Shown in pieces: positions 22,711-33,646 of a DNA stretch of 64,000 nt; the first letter of the stretch is position 1; each line of letters begins with the position of its first letter. This stretch comes from Silene conica (lineage: Eukaryota > Streptophyta > Magnoliopsida > Caryophyllales > Caryophyllaceae), in contig CM055312.2 of assembly GCA_029255685.2 (NCBI GenBank), positions 57,012,202 through 57,076,201 on the forward strand, in the 5' to 3' direction. A model generated the notes under the pieces. That model was not told the DNA's origin. It worked only from the letters and a program-made list of their open reading frames with translations, and made no database searches. Position numbers and translations under genes: made by a program.

Positions 22711-24822
22711 CTACTCGTCAGGAGTAGGCCCAGCAGCAGCTACATCGGCATCGATGGGGTCAGAGGTCACCTCCTCTCCAACATCTGGAGACCCCACCCC
22801 ATCCTCTTCCTCATCATCGTCAGAAATCAGGTCCATGTTTAAACCCTCGGGAAAGTCAGCAGCAAAGGCCTTCTCCAAAGCTGCTAAGTCCCAGGTAGTA
22901 TGGCTACCCTCCTGGAACTCACGAACACACTTCACCCGGGTCTCAGCAGCGGTATAGGCAACAGCTTTAATTAATGCCCTATGCAGACCAGCCTTCTTTT
23001 GTTCCAGGGCCTCCACCTTCAGCACCAAATCTGCCTCTGAAGTCAAGGCCCTCTCCAGCTTAGAGTGAGCCGTGGCTAGCTGATCCTGAGAAGCCTCCTC
23101 CTGAGCTTTAAGCATCTCCTGGCCCTTAGCCACATCCTGGCGAGAACGCTCAACAGCCTGCCGCAAACTTTCCCTCAAGGTCTCCTCCAAACTTAACTTC
23201 TCTGATAACTCCCGCTCCTTCTTTGTCAGGGCCTCCTGCATCCTCTCCACTTCCTGTCTCCTCCTCAGAGCCTCAGATTGAGCCGCCTTCGAACAATGAA
23301 GTTCAGCCAGCAAGGCCTCACTCTGTCGTTTAGCACAAAGAGACAGCTCTAGGACCTGGAAGTCCAGACCAGGTCAGGGAAAACAGAAGAAAGAAAAAAG
23401 AAGAGAAAAAGGAAAGAAAAAGGAGGGTTACCTCAAAGGAAACCTCCGCAGTACGCCTGATCAAGTCCTTGAAAGGACGAGTTTCCATAATAGAGGCGGA
23501 GGTGGGGAAAAGTAGTGAGTCCAAGGTAGGCCAGAGGTGGGTCCTGGACCCACCAAAATCCGCTGGGAGCTCCAGGCGCAGAGAAGAAGAAGACGAACCA
23601 CCCCCAGAAGGTGGTAGAGGCAGCTGCTCCAAAACTGGCTTGTAGCCAGGAGTAGGAATGAAGGGAGGAATCTTGAGAGGAGAGGGGTCAACATAGGGAG
23701 CTTCAGAAACAGGTTCCTAGACCAGATCAACAGTATCAACTTCAATAGGGGCAGCCTTGGACCCGGCTCCAGCAGAGCTCCCCTCCACAACGTCTGTCTT
23801 CGTCTTCTTTGAGGACCCCGCGTCCCCAGAAGCTAACCTTTTTCTACGCAGCTGCATCACCCTGCTCACATCTACTCTGGGCTTGCCTGAAAAGGTGACA
23901 GCAGAAATCAGAGTAGAATAAACACAAGACCACCCAAAGAAAGCAAAGAACATCGAAAATACCGTACCCTCCTTCTTCACCACCAGAACAGCAGCATCCC
24001 GGACCAGCTTGGAGAACATCCTCTCCTCGGCAGGAAGGTCCAGGAGCTTGGCCTTGGAAGTAGGGGGATCAGCGGAGTCGGGAAGCTTAGCCAAGCTACG
24101 ACCTGCAGAGACTAACAAACCGTCAGAAACAAACGAAGAAACAATAAAGTAAGGAAAATCAAAAGAATGCTAGAGCAAAAACCAGTACCTTCCACGGGCT
24201 GCCATGTAGAGAAAATATAGTCAGGAGAGGAAGGCAATGTATCAATCTTGACGAAGATAAAACGGGTAAACCACTTACTATCATCTAGAGTAGTGGAAAA
24301 AATAATGGCAGAAGGCATATTGTCATGACTACGAATGGTGCACTGAGAATGACCCAGAGAACGAGGAGCGAACCACTGCCCCAAGTCAGCCAAACCAATG
24401 TTCAGCCCCCGTTCACGGTTTAGAGCACAAATACTGAGCAAGATTCTCCATGCATGCGGAGCAATCTGGCACATAGCAAGTTTGGTTAACTTCAGAAAAT
24501 CTACAATCAAGTCAGGAAAAGGAAATCTGAGACCCAGACGGAAAGGATATTCGTAGAGGCAAGTCCATCCCTCCCTCTCAAAATCAGCCTTCTCGCCGGC
24601 GAGAGGAAAGTGATAGATCACTCCCTCCGGAAATCCGAATCGAAGCTTGATGAAAGAAGCATGAGATTCGTTGAAAGAAGAGTCGCATAAATGCTTGGCC
24701 GCAAGTAACTTCTGCGACGGGAAAGGACCAGAATAGTCCCCCGAAGCAGAACTGGACCCAGAGGACCCCTCAGGAGCAGGAGTAGTGGAAGGAGTAGCAG
24801 AAGAAGATCCAGGGGCAGACAT
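22711..24822 (-). CDS. Antisense gene of the Tat element (transposase_28-like, coiled coil)
   Basis: Minus-strand gene between pol and the 3' LTR. The first block starts at 24822 (MSAPGSSSATPSTTPAPEG) and has a globular stretch with LRFGFPEGVIYHFPL, GLRFPFPDLIVDFLKL and MCQIAPHAWRILLSICAL. This is reminiscent of Pfam 'putative gypsy type transposon' (PF04195) and of the antisense gene known in Tat/Grande elements. The last block (22711-23313) is a long coiled coil (RRRQEVERMQEALTKKEREL and many heptads) ending in an acidic tail. GT-AG-type boundaries between the open blocks suggest the family's known use of introns. A TATA-like box lies upstream. Function unknown. It is unlikely to be a host gene because it lies wholly between Tat pol and LTR. 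Confidence 0.75.
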
Positions 24823-25209
24823 TGTGTGATTTCGAAAGTTGTGGTAAAAGAAATTTACCGCAAAAATGAAGCAAGAAAAAGCAAGAAAGGAAGTAAGAAA
24901 GAAAGTGAAGTTTGAAGATGGTAAAGGTAAAAGAGTGCGGTTAAAAGGAGGTATTTATAAGGGAAGCAAGTGAGTTAAAATTTGAAAATCGAATTCAAAA
25001 GGTGAAAGCTGAAGAGTTAAAGAGTAATAACAAGGGGACAAGCAGTTAATGAAGTGATGGGACAAGTGGGGCAAGTGGGACAAAGAAACGGCTGTGAACA
25101 GTTGCCTAGACTTCCCAACTACCTCAATAAACTCCAGAAGCACGCTCAAGGGCACGGAAAAATTCCAGCCCAAGTGTAAAGCCAACCCGGGCTGAAATTT
25201 GGGGGAAAT
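24823..25209. other. Leader of the antisense gene and Tat polypurine tract
   Basis: On the minus strand this is the upstream region of the antisense gene. On the plus strand it ends with the purine tract GGGGGAAAT at 25201-25209, directly before the 3' LTR (TGTTTAG at 25210). That is the expected plus-strand primer site. Confidence 0.65.
24952..24959 (-). promoter_or_regulatory. TATA-like box of the antisense Tat gene
   Basis: TATAAATA on the minus strand, about 130 bp upstream of the start codon at 24822. The gap could hold an untranslated leader. It suggests that the antisense gene is transcribed on its own from inside the element. Confidence 0.5.
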
Positions 25210-25309
25210 TGTTTAGCCCAAAAATCCACATCTCACTACTGGGCCCAAAAGATAATTAAGCAACCTAACGCCAGAAGCAGATCAGAGGCAAAGCACACTA
25301 GTACAGAAA

Positions 25310-25715
25310 TGACATACGGCCACGGTTAAAAAAGGCATACGGCTACGGTTGTGCAACCGTAGCAAATCAGGGGGTAGCCTTAGGTAGTTGAGAAATGGCT
25401 ACGGTTGTCAACCGTAGCCATAAGTCCATGTTTGCTACGGTTATTAATCAATAACCGTAGCCATAAGTCCTTTTTTTGCTACGGTTATTAATTAATAACC
25501 ATAGCCATAAGTCCATTTTTGTTACGATCAGCTATTAATAACCGTAGCCGTAAGTCCATTTTTGGCTACGGTTAGTAATCAATAACCGTAGCCATAAGTC
25601 CATTTTTTATAGCCAGAAGTCCATTTAAGGCTACGGTTAGTAATTAATCACCGTAGCCATAAGTTCATTCAACGCTACGGTTGCACAACCCTAGCCAAAG
25701 GTCATGCCTTTTGTC
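25310..25715. repeat. Left subterminal hairpin array of CACTA 2
   Basis: About six hairpin units of the form GGCTACGGTTATT, a short AT loop, AATAACCGTAGCC, then ATAAGTCC, at a period of about 55-70 bp. CACTA elements carry such subterminal repeats as binding sites for their transposition protein (TNPA in En/Spm); here that role is inferred. The right end has the matching array at 30100-30335. Confidence 0.85.
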
Positions 25716-25847
25716 CAAGCTAAGAATGTCGATTCGTCTAGCTATTATAACAAATGGAAGCAAAAATAACTTCGTCTATTTATAAAAAAAGCCAATGTGA
25801 TCAGTGTATATGCATACATATTTACAATATAATTCAAATTTTCTATA

Positions 25848-26021
25848 ACAAAATACACCAATACCCCTTAAATACAAACGACAAGTCCATATTGATTCTC
25901 GGTCATGATCACAAAATACACCAATACCTCTTAAATACAAACGACAAGTCTATATTGATTCCCGGTCATGATCACAAAATACACCAATACCCCTTAAATA
26001 CAAATGACTAGTCCATATTGA
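25848..26021. repeat. Three tandem 63-bp repeats in CACTA 2
   Basis: The unit begins ACAAAATACACCAATACC and contains CGACAAGTCCATATTGAT and CGGTCATGATC. Copies start at 25848, 25911 and 25974. The period is a multiple of three, which produces an open frame at 25754-26011 that I do not regard as a gene. Confidence 0.85.
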
Positions 26022-27306
26022 TAGATCGCTTGTCATTTCTCTTCACGCTTCTCTTCAAAATTTGATGGCCTTCAACCGTCTTTATTATTTTTTTACCTAT
26101 GCTAATAAGAGAATGAAAAATGTCAAATAATAAACAATTACAGAAGTAAGATTCACCAAATAACCTATCACCAAAAGCTTCATTTAAGTAAAAGGGCAGT
26201 ATAATGAACTCAGTAAGAGCAATCTAATTAATATAACTCATACAGTTTCACACTTTCACTTTGAAATAATTTGGATCTAATTTGCAGTTGGAGGAAGGAG
26301 AGAAGGATCTTGTTAGGAGCCAGGAATACAAGTTATGTCTGTACAAGTAATGATCCAACAATTCTTCAGTTTTTTTCCTGTCCATTGTTGGCTCCCATTT
26401 ATACATGCTAACCTAGTATGCTATGATGTTACAGTCTTAAGTATGCCTCCTTAATGTTGTATCGTGTGGTGGCTCTTTTTTATACTTTGTATATGGCTAT
26501 ATCCCCTACATGGCTACATGGCTATACTCACTCATTCGACAATCCCCATATAAGAATGTTCCGAGAGGGCAATAGCATTTAACAAGTGGCAGCAAACATA
26601 TCTCCATTTTTAACCTTTTTAAAATCTGCAAGAGTTTATTACTATGCTTTACACTCATTCTGACATACTCATTCACCAAACTTACTCCCTCCAACCCTCA
26701 TCATATAGGTCAGAACAACTAGCTCATCGAAAAAAACAAACAGACAAAAGCTATTCCCTGCATCTCATACTACAAGTTTCAACTCTATTTATCTCACCAA
26801 ATTTCAATTCTATTCAGCCTACTTCACTGTAATTCGGTTCAACACACTTCGACTAAATTCAGATTCATTCAACCAAAATCAGAAAAACACAGAAATAAAC
26901 CAGAAAATCGACGCGCCTTAAAGTGATGCCACATCTAAAGAAGAAATAAGACAGAGTGGCAATTCTAGTAACTCATGCGCAAGAATGCTACATCTAAAGA
27001 AGAAAGCTATCACCACCGAATATTCAATTGAAAAACGCGCCTTGAAGTGATGAGTATGGTATACTTACCTACAAGTGGAGATGGTTTGTCATCAAACAAG
27101 TAGCCTATAGTTCTCGAACCTCATCGACTTCTCCAATTGTATAAGCCTTTTTTGATCCAAACCACTACCAAAACATAAAAAACTAAATATGTAGAATGAA
27201 TATGACAATAAATTTTTTTATTGTTAGTATGTTTACTAATTCTGGTCAGAATGCAGTGGCTACTGTACTGATTCTGATTATGGTCAGAGTGCAGTGGCTA
27301 AAATGA
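26022..27306. other. Unrecognised AT-rich interior of CACTA 2, left half
   Basis: No gene or repeat family recognised. A duplicated 22-bp stretch, GGCTAAAATGAATGTGGATG plus two bases, occurs at about 27296 and 27332 and leads into the LINE scrap. Confidence 0.4.
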
Positions 27307-27591
27307 ATGTGGATGCTCACTTTGGATAGGTTGGCTAAAATGAATGTGGATGCTCCCACTCAGTGCTTCCTTTGTGGTGTGGCTCCTGAAACCCATTCCC
27401 ACGTGTTTCAAATCTGTCATTTCACTCAGAGTTGTTTCAGGGAAGCTGCGAGTAGGTTAAATATTTCTACAGGTAATCTCAAGGATTATAACAGTATATT
27501 CAAGCAGCGTGCAATTCCTATGATAAGAAGACAGATTCTTGGGATTTCAAGTAATATATTTAAGGGTTCATCTATTGACAGTAATATGTGA
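27307..27591 (+). pseudogene. LINE fragment, zf-RVT domain
   Basis: The peptide RLAKMNVDAPTQCFLCGVAP followed by ETHSHVFQICHFTQ matches the style of the zinc-binding domain (Pfam zf-RVT, PF13966). This domain stands at the C-terminus of plant L1-type LINE reverse transcriptases, where the pattern is RL, CxxC, ETxxHxFxxCxF. Only this tail is present; no endonuclease or reverse transcriptase core is found around it. It is thus a short remnant carried in CACTA 2. The start methionine of the open frame is arbitrary. Confidence 0.65.
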
Positions 27592-30099
27592 GAGCTCAAT
27601 AATCATTGCGCCATACAAAGTATAAGACAGTCTTATTCTATAACATGTGACACACAATTTTGTGCTGATGTAATAGTCTCCAATACTCAAGAAAATATTT
27701 TGGCCCAAGACTACGTCTACTGGTGGTTAGTCCTTGATACAATTAACCCTGATATGTGATCATGCAGAGTTTTTGTCAAATTAAAGCAGACATTCAATTT
27801 TTCCAGAATTTTGAGAAGAAACAATCCAGGAAAAGATAGTGAATGACAAGTATACCTTTCCATTTCCGGCTTGAAATTCTGATTTCAGGTTGTTATATTT
27901 TCTTGATTTAAGGTAAACCTGCAAACCTTGAGCAAACGTCGAGTTTCCTGCATATCAGATCCGTGTTATTAGCTTAATACCCAACAAGAAAACTGTGATC
28001 AAATTAGTTAAAGGTTAGAGACTCAAACAAACCTTCATATATGCTTAGTAAAGCTACATCATTAAAAACCGACGACGGAGTGGATAGACTGATAGTGTGA
28101 ATGGAATATCATATAAGTTATGAATTGTTTCTTTAAAAAAGATAAACCTGAAATCATCCATAATAAAAGGATAGGTTACTCAGCTCTCCAACTGCAAACC
28201 TAAGACAGTACAAAGACAAAACATGAAAAAATAATCCCAAAAATATTTACATTTTGACCGTCAGAAGAGAATAAAAGTTCCTATTTTTTGAACTTGATGG
28301 CATCTGAGAAAAAGCTATTGGAACAATTACAACTAGCTGCAGCCATTACGGCTTCGATAAAACCTTGGGTAGGTCCTGTATGAAACAGTTGATTGACACA
28401 CGTAAAACGTCTCACAAAAGTTTCTGTGTAAAACATAAACAACATTCCGCAAAATAAAAAAAGAACTTCATAAATCTGATTACATGCTATATCACTCAAT
28501 TTGAAGCATGTAAACCACCAGGTTGACCACCTAGTGGTGATACCATAGTTATCTAAGAATGTCATATGTGAAGGACGCATTAAGTATAAAAGAAAGTTAA
28601 AGTCAAACTCCAAATTCTATTAAAAACCAATCTACCAGACAAACTTACTGCATGAGACAGCTTAGTTTTGGGGAGAAGTAAGTGCGAGCCAATGGTATCT
28701 CTCACATATTTTTCCTACAGATAATTAGAAAACAAGACATCTTACCATACTACTATAAAAATAAGAATGTTAAAACGATATACAGATTAGGCTAACTAGT
28801 GTATAATTTAGATTGTTTGTTGTTTTATCATTTCTTTTCTCGGATAGAAATTCATGACTGAAACAGAACCCGAAGTCCAAATATTGGCCTCTTTCAACTA
28901 TTCTTTTCTGCGTGTGCATGTGGATCTATATAATCACACCAAAGGCTACATCAACCATCAGTCCAACACCAATATGGAGACGGATGCATGGTTCAATGTT
29001 TATTTGGCCGGTCCTCCATCTGAATCATTTGCACTGGAATGGAGTTTGTATGCAAACTCGGTTGCCAGCGTTCCCTCTATTTGAATTCAGTAGCACTTTT
29101 AAAACTCAAACATGTTCCCCAAGCCATATCAGTGTACATTTTACCATTACATACATTACCCAAGGACTATAGATTATGAGTAAACCATAATTGAACTTTG
29201 TGAAAGAAAGCAGTCCCAGCTCAATCCATTTCCACTAATCACATGTGAACTCAAAACCTACTTCAAAGTCGACGCACCTTTCTCCAAGGGACTGAAGTAC
29301 ACCTCCACCACACGAGTTGGTTCAAGACTGGCCTTCTTCATTAACTTTTAGATGCGGTTAACAATCTAAAAATAAAATGGACATTAGTAAATCATATCAT
29401 ACTAAGGAGTCTACCTTGACATAGTTACCATCAAATTTTGCAACTTCCTTGATCAATCACTGATTCTCGTTTTTTAAATTTGCGAGGCTTCATAACACAA
29501 CTGCCTTTAGCAAAGTATACAATCTATAAGTTATGAATCACTGGGTTGTTGGAATAATATATGCTACACATTAGGCAGGGTAAAAAGCAAGAGATAAAAT
29601 TGATAAAAAATGGAATAAACACCATTAAAATAAATAAAAACGAGTGAAAGGAAAACCATACAGCCGGTACAAAAAAATTACACAACAATCATCTGCGGAT
29701 ATCAAATAAAAAATACCCAAATTCGAACCTGGTATGCGAAACCTAGAAATTTCGAATCAGATGAAGATGCGGAAGGTAGTAATGTCCAATGGTGAGGTGA
29801 GGCAGAAGGATTTTTCGGTTGTCGACAGTGGGGTGAGTAATGAAGATTGAGGGTTTCACTGTACGAGGGGATGATGAAGACGGTGGAAACGAGGTTTCCA
29901 ATTTAGATAATTAGGGTTCCACTTCGATGAACAGTGTTTGCGCTTGGAATTTTAATTGATTTGTTTGGTTTTGATTCTCAGTAGCATAGGATATCGAGGT
30001 TTCTAATTATTATTGTTAATTTTTCTTTTTTTTTGGAGGGAGGGAAAACATATTTTGCGTATATATAATGTTTTCAGATTTTTAAAAATTTAAAAGACA
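27592..30099. other. Unrecognised interior of CACTA 2, right half
   Basis: AT-rich. Three stretches look less random. 28281-28613 on the minus strand is open, ending in GPTQGFIEAVMAAASCNCSN. 28854-29084 on the plus strand is open, with VHVDLYNHTKGYINHQSNTN. The segment 29750-29960 read on the minus strand resembles a plant 5' untranslated region (ACCCTAAT, CT-rich). None matches a family I know. They could be exons or untranslated parts of captured host genes. Confidence 0.35.
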
Positions 30100-30335
30100 T
30101 ATGGCTACGGTTTTACAAATCAATCGTCGCCTTTTAATAGTTTTGGCTATGGTTATATCCTAAAACAGTAGCTTTTTGTTTTTATAAATTAGTTTAGGCT
30201 ACGGTTATTACCTACAACCGTAGCATTTGTTAGTTTTGGCCACGGTTGTTTGAAAACAACCGTAGCTATTATTAAAGCCTATTCTCATAATTTTTACGGC
30301 TACGGTTATTAACTACAACCGTAGCCATAAGTGCT
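30100..30335. repeat. Right subterminal hairpin array of CACTA 2
   Basis: Repeated GGCTACGGTT and AACCGTAGCC/CAACCGTAGC blocks in inverted pairs with short loops (for example GGCTACGGTTATT, ACCTAC, AACCGTAGC near 30205-30230), mirroring the left array. Confidence 0.8.
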
Positions 30336-30849
30336 TGCCAAATGTCATTTTTCTACTAGTGGCAGATGCAAACCAGGCGCAGACCAGAGCAGAAAAAGAG
30401 CTGTTGGAGAAAGGGAGTGGGTCAAAACCCTGAAAGGATATTCCCCTATATTCTCTCCCACATTCCAGCACCAGAAACCGAATCAATTGGATAGTACTTC
30501 GCAGCTATAAAAAGAGAAACTAGGGCATTTGTTATTTATTCAGTTCATACGTTGTAAAACCCTACTACTTCCGCAAAATACTTGTAATCCGTCCACACAG
30601 TGAAAATCTTCGATCGTAGTGAAAATATTGGAGGGATTCCGTTCCCCCCGCGGTTGTTTCCCTCAACGGGTTTTTCCGCGTCACCAAAAATCTCCTGTGT
30701 CGTTGTTTTATCTCTTTAATTTTCGCATTCGTTCTTTACGTAAGTCCTTATATTGGTTGACACTTTGACCCGCATCACATAAACTTGACCCGGTAGAAAT
30801 TATACCAAAACATTTCCCACCTTGAAAATAAATTGGTATGAAAAAGTAT

Positions 30850-31080
30850 GTCACGGGAAAAATATAACAGTGGCAAATAGTTGCTTTTAGCCACGAATTA
30901 AGCTACAACCGTGGCTAAAAAATGTGGTTAGCCACAAAATAAGCCACGACCGTGGCTAATAATTATGATTAGCCACGAAAGAAGCCCTGTCTGTGGCTAA
31001 TAATTATGATTAGCCGCGAAATAAGCCACGTCCGTGGCTAATAATTGTTTTTAGCCACGACCGTGGCTAATTATTGTTTT
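30850..31080. repeat. Left subterminal repeats of CACTA 1
   Basis: Inverted pairs of TTAGCCACGA and CCGTGGCTAA separated by short AT spacers, about five pairs. The right end has TTAGCCACGGAAA-type repeats at 44340-44820. Confidence 0.8.
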
Positions 31081-31815
31081 TTCACCATAAGTAAAAGCAT
31101 AGAGTGTCTCTTTATTGTCCATAACCACGAATTAAAGTAAATCTTGCCTAAGTATTTTAATTTATGTTAAAAGTATAGAGTGCCTCTTTATTTATGTTTA
31201 TTTACAAAATACGCTAAATATATAATCTTCATGCTTGCCCTCTTAACTTCCCTTTGTTTCTTTAATTCATACAATAATATCTCTTTCGCCCCAACACAGT
31301 TTAATTTTACTCGTCTACTTCTAAAACAGTAGATGGTCGCTGGTACTCCGGCAGCACCTGGTTGTCCCTCATCGCTTACCTTTCATCGTTGCCGAAAACA
31401 ATTGTTACTGTTAAGACTACTTTTCAATAATACTATTCAATATTAACTTTAAGACCATCACAAGTAGAAATAATGCTATTGACATCGCCATTATAACATC
31501 AGTTTTTATTAAAAATGTTGTAATTGATCTAACTTTTGCTAATTATTAAATTATTTTTATATAAAAAACAATGTTAACTATTTAATTATTTATAATTGCA
31601 TCACTTGTATCGTTTTTAATAAAACCGGTAATGTTAAGCTATTAGATGATATACAATACATTGGTTAGTTCCTCACTTGTGAACCGATATAACAATTCTT
31701 TATTGTTCACACCTAGGTAGCACCAAAACGGACATGGACACGACACTAACTCGGGACACGACATCCTATAAAAATTTAGGACACAGGACACAACATCTAA
31801 ATATAATAAAATATA

Positions 31816-32010
31816 CTACCTCCGATTTTTTATGATATTCCCCTTTCTATTTTGGTCTAATTACATGATGTTCCCTCTTTCCTCTTTTGGACAACTTTGT
31901 GTGGTCAAAAATCAATTTTATGTGGAGTCATGTGTATTGTGTGGTCCAAAATAATTTCCTTATTTATTGTGTTAAAATCAAAAGGGAACAACACAAGAAA
32001 TCGGAGGGAG
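31816..32010. mobile_element. Stowaway-type MITE (195 bp)
   Basis: Ends CTACCTCCGATTTTTT and AAATCGGAGGGAG form the CTCCCTCCG-type terminal inverted repeat of Stowaway/Tc1-mariner MITEs. TA lies on both sides (31814-31815, 32011-32012). No coding capacity. Confidence 0.8.
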
Positions 32011-33646
32011 TATATTTTATGGTTATAAATAACCTATAATTTTATTTTTATCATGTATTTGAAACTAAATCTAAAAAAGTAAAAGTACAATTCAACCTTT
32101 ACTATAACTAATTCTCATTTTCCACCCAAACTCATCTTCTTATCGATCCTTTTTAATATTTTGTTCCTCGCTTAAACTATAATATTTTTAGCCATGTTTC
32201 CAACGAGTGTCGGGTGTCTAAGTGTCGGATACGCTGTCGAACACAGAACGACTAATTAAGAAAAGTGTTCGTGGTAGGTAGGTTCACAACTATCAATCAC
32301 CAAACAAAAAAATTACAAAATAACAACACACGACATTGAGTTTCCCTCTTAGAACAACCATCAATCACAAAACCCTATTAAAATTTCAGGAAAAACCCTT
32401 GCCGTTAACTGTCATCCGTCACATTCTCGCCTTTATCGTCGATCATCTCACCAGTCGCCCTCCTCTTCACACCATCGCTTCAGTAGTTCAGTTTCCCTCG
32501 GGCCAAGGTTGGTGTTTTTTTATTTATTTAAATAATTCTCCTTGAATGCAATTCAATTATGTGTGTTCTTCATCTAGATAGTATAGTCTTACTGAAGCTT
32601 GATTTTGAATTTCGAAATTCAACTGGCGACAATTATCAATGGTAAATATGCAGGGATTGAAATTGACCTGTTGAGAGTGCGCCGCCTAGTTTCAGCGTCA
32701 GAAAGATCTAATTCAGTTGAATATAATCGATTTCCGTCAAGAAGAACTTGTGATTTTCTGCAAATTTCACAAAAAAACAAAAAAAACTATTGAATTGATT
32801 AAATTAAGAACAAAATTTATAAAAAGAGGAGATGGAATATACTTACAGAGATAACATAGAGGCGGAAATTGAAGGAGTAGCAACATAGATGCTGTAATCT
32901 CAGCATCCTAATACGGCAAGGAGTAAAGGTGTGGAGGGAGATATACTTAGGATCTATGGGTGGAAGTCAGCCATGATGAAGGTCACGATGGAGGTGGACG
33001 CTATCTGTGATTTTCGCTTAGAAGATGCTAATCTGCTATTGATCTGAGCAGAAGTGAGTATTGCTAGTTCTTTTTGTAATTAGCAGTGTTGTTTTGTTAG
33101 CATTGCTTTCAATATCTGAGAATGCAAGTACAAAAGGAAACAAAAATATGTATGTTGTCCTGTAATATTTTGGAACTCGTAGATGCCCGTACATAGTAGA
33201 CTGTTGAAGATTCATTGTAGTGTCGAATGACATGTAGTTATGAAGTTATAAGGTTCTGATTGGTGCTATTTTTGCAAATCTCTCTTTTCCACTTTTATCT
33301 GTTTAATTCTGCACTTGTTTCTTAAGATTGGTTACTGGTAAGTTTGAAGGAAAAGCTGAATCTTTGTAAATCAGTCAGCTACTCAATTTGAATGTCATAT
33401 TTTAGTAGTAAGTAGTAAGGACCCCCAAGACTATGAAGGAAGGCCTACTTAGCATTGTTTTATTCAATAGTCTGGGTAAACATGAAAGCTATTTCTTGTA
33501 TAACAGGTTTCACTAGCAGCCCAACCCTTAAGAAGTAAATAGAAGGTTGATAATATGGAACTGATGTATTTATTGGCTTCAAGGGACACATACGGAGTAG
33601 ACTATTAAGTTCTATTATTTATGAATAATCATTACGTGAGAATAGT

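Larger units (their letters stand above)
25296..30361. mobile_element. CACTA transposon 2 (5.07 kb, non-autonomous) inside the Tat 3' LTR
   Basis: The left end CACTAGTACAGAAATGACAT and the reverse-complemented right end CACTAGTAGAAAAATGACAT make a good terminal inverted repeat of about 25 bp. A perfect GCA duplication flanks it, and the empty site is known from the 5' LTR (GGCAAAGCAGATGC). Both ends carry hairpin arrays of GGCTACGGTT/AACCGTAGCC. I see no En/Spm-type transposase. The interior (about 26000-30000) is AT-rich with a LINE scrap (27307-27591), a 63-bp tandem repeat and unrecognised stretches that may be captured gene pieces. It is the youngest layer by position. Confidence 0.9.
15459..30812 (+). 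mobile_element. Tat-lineage Ty3/Gypsy element with antisense gene
   Basis: LTRs of 534 bp (15459-15992; 25210-30812 with an internal insertion) start TGTTTAGCCC and end CCAAAACA. The direct repeat TTTCC flanks them at 15454-15458 and 30813-30817. Order: LTR, primer site, gag-protease, reverse transcriptase, RNase H, a second archaeal-type RNase H, integrase, a spacer, an antisense gene, polypurine tract, LTR. The second RNase H and antisense gene are hallmarks of the Tat lineage. LTRs differ at about ten positions by eye (about 1.9%), suggesting around one million years. It looks nearly whole, with roughly three or four coding breaks plus one CACTA insertion in the 3' LTR. Confidence 0.92.
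25210..30812 (+). repeat. 3' LTR of the Tat element, split by CACTA 2
   Basis: 25210-25295 and 30365-30812 together give the same 534 bp as the 5' LTR. The interrupting CACTA duplicated GCA (25293-25295, 30362-30364). The LTR ends TACCAAAACA at 30812, followed by TTTCC. Confidence 0.92.
30818..33646. other. Middle part of CACTA 1 (between Tat and Tekay insertions)
   Basis: 30850-31080 is the left subterminal array, with pairs such as TTAGCCACG and CGTGGCTAA. Then AT-rich DNA with no clear gene. 31712-32262 is flanked by GT-rich imperfect inverted sequences (GGACATGGACACGACACT; GTGTCGGGTGTCTAAGTGTC) that may be the ends of another small DNA element around the MITE. 32340-32540 resembles a gene leader but is not recognised. 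Confidence 0.5.

Noticed and set aside
22711-24822. Coiled-coil and Ser-rich proteins as host genes
   Set aside because: The block lies between the Tat integrase and the Tat 3' LTR and matches the known layout of antisense genes in that lineage.
31712-32262. A further DNA transposon around the Stowaway MITE
   Set aside because: The flanking GT-rich inverted sequences are only loosely similar and no target duplication was found, so I did not call it.
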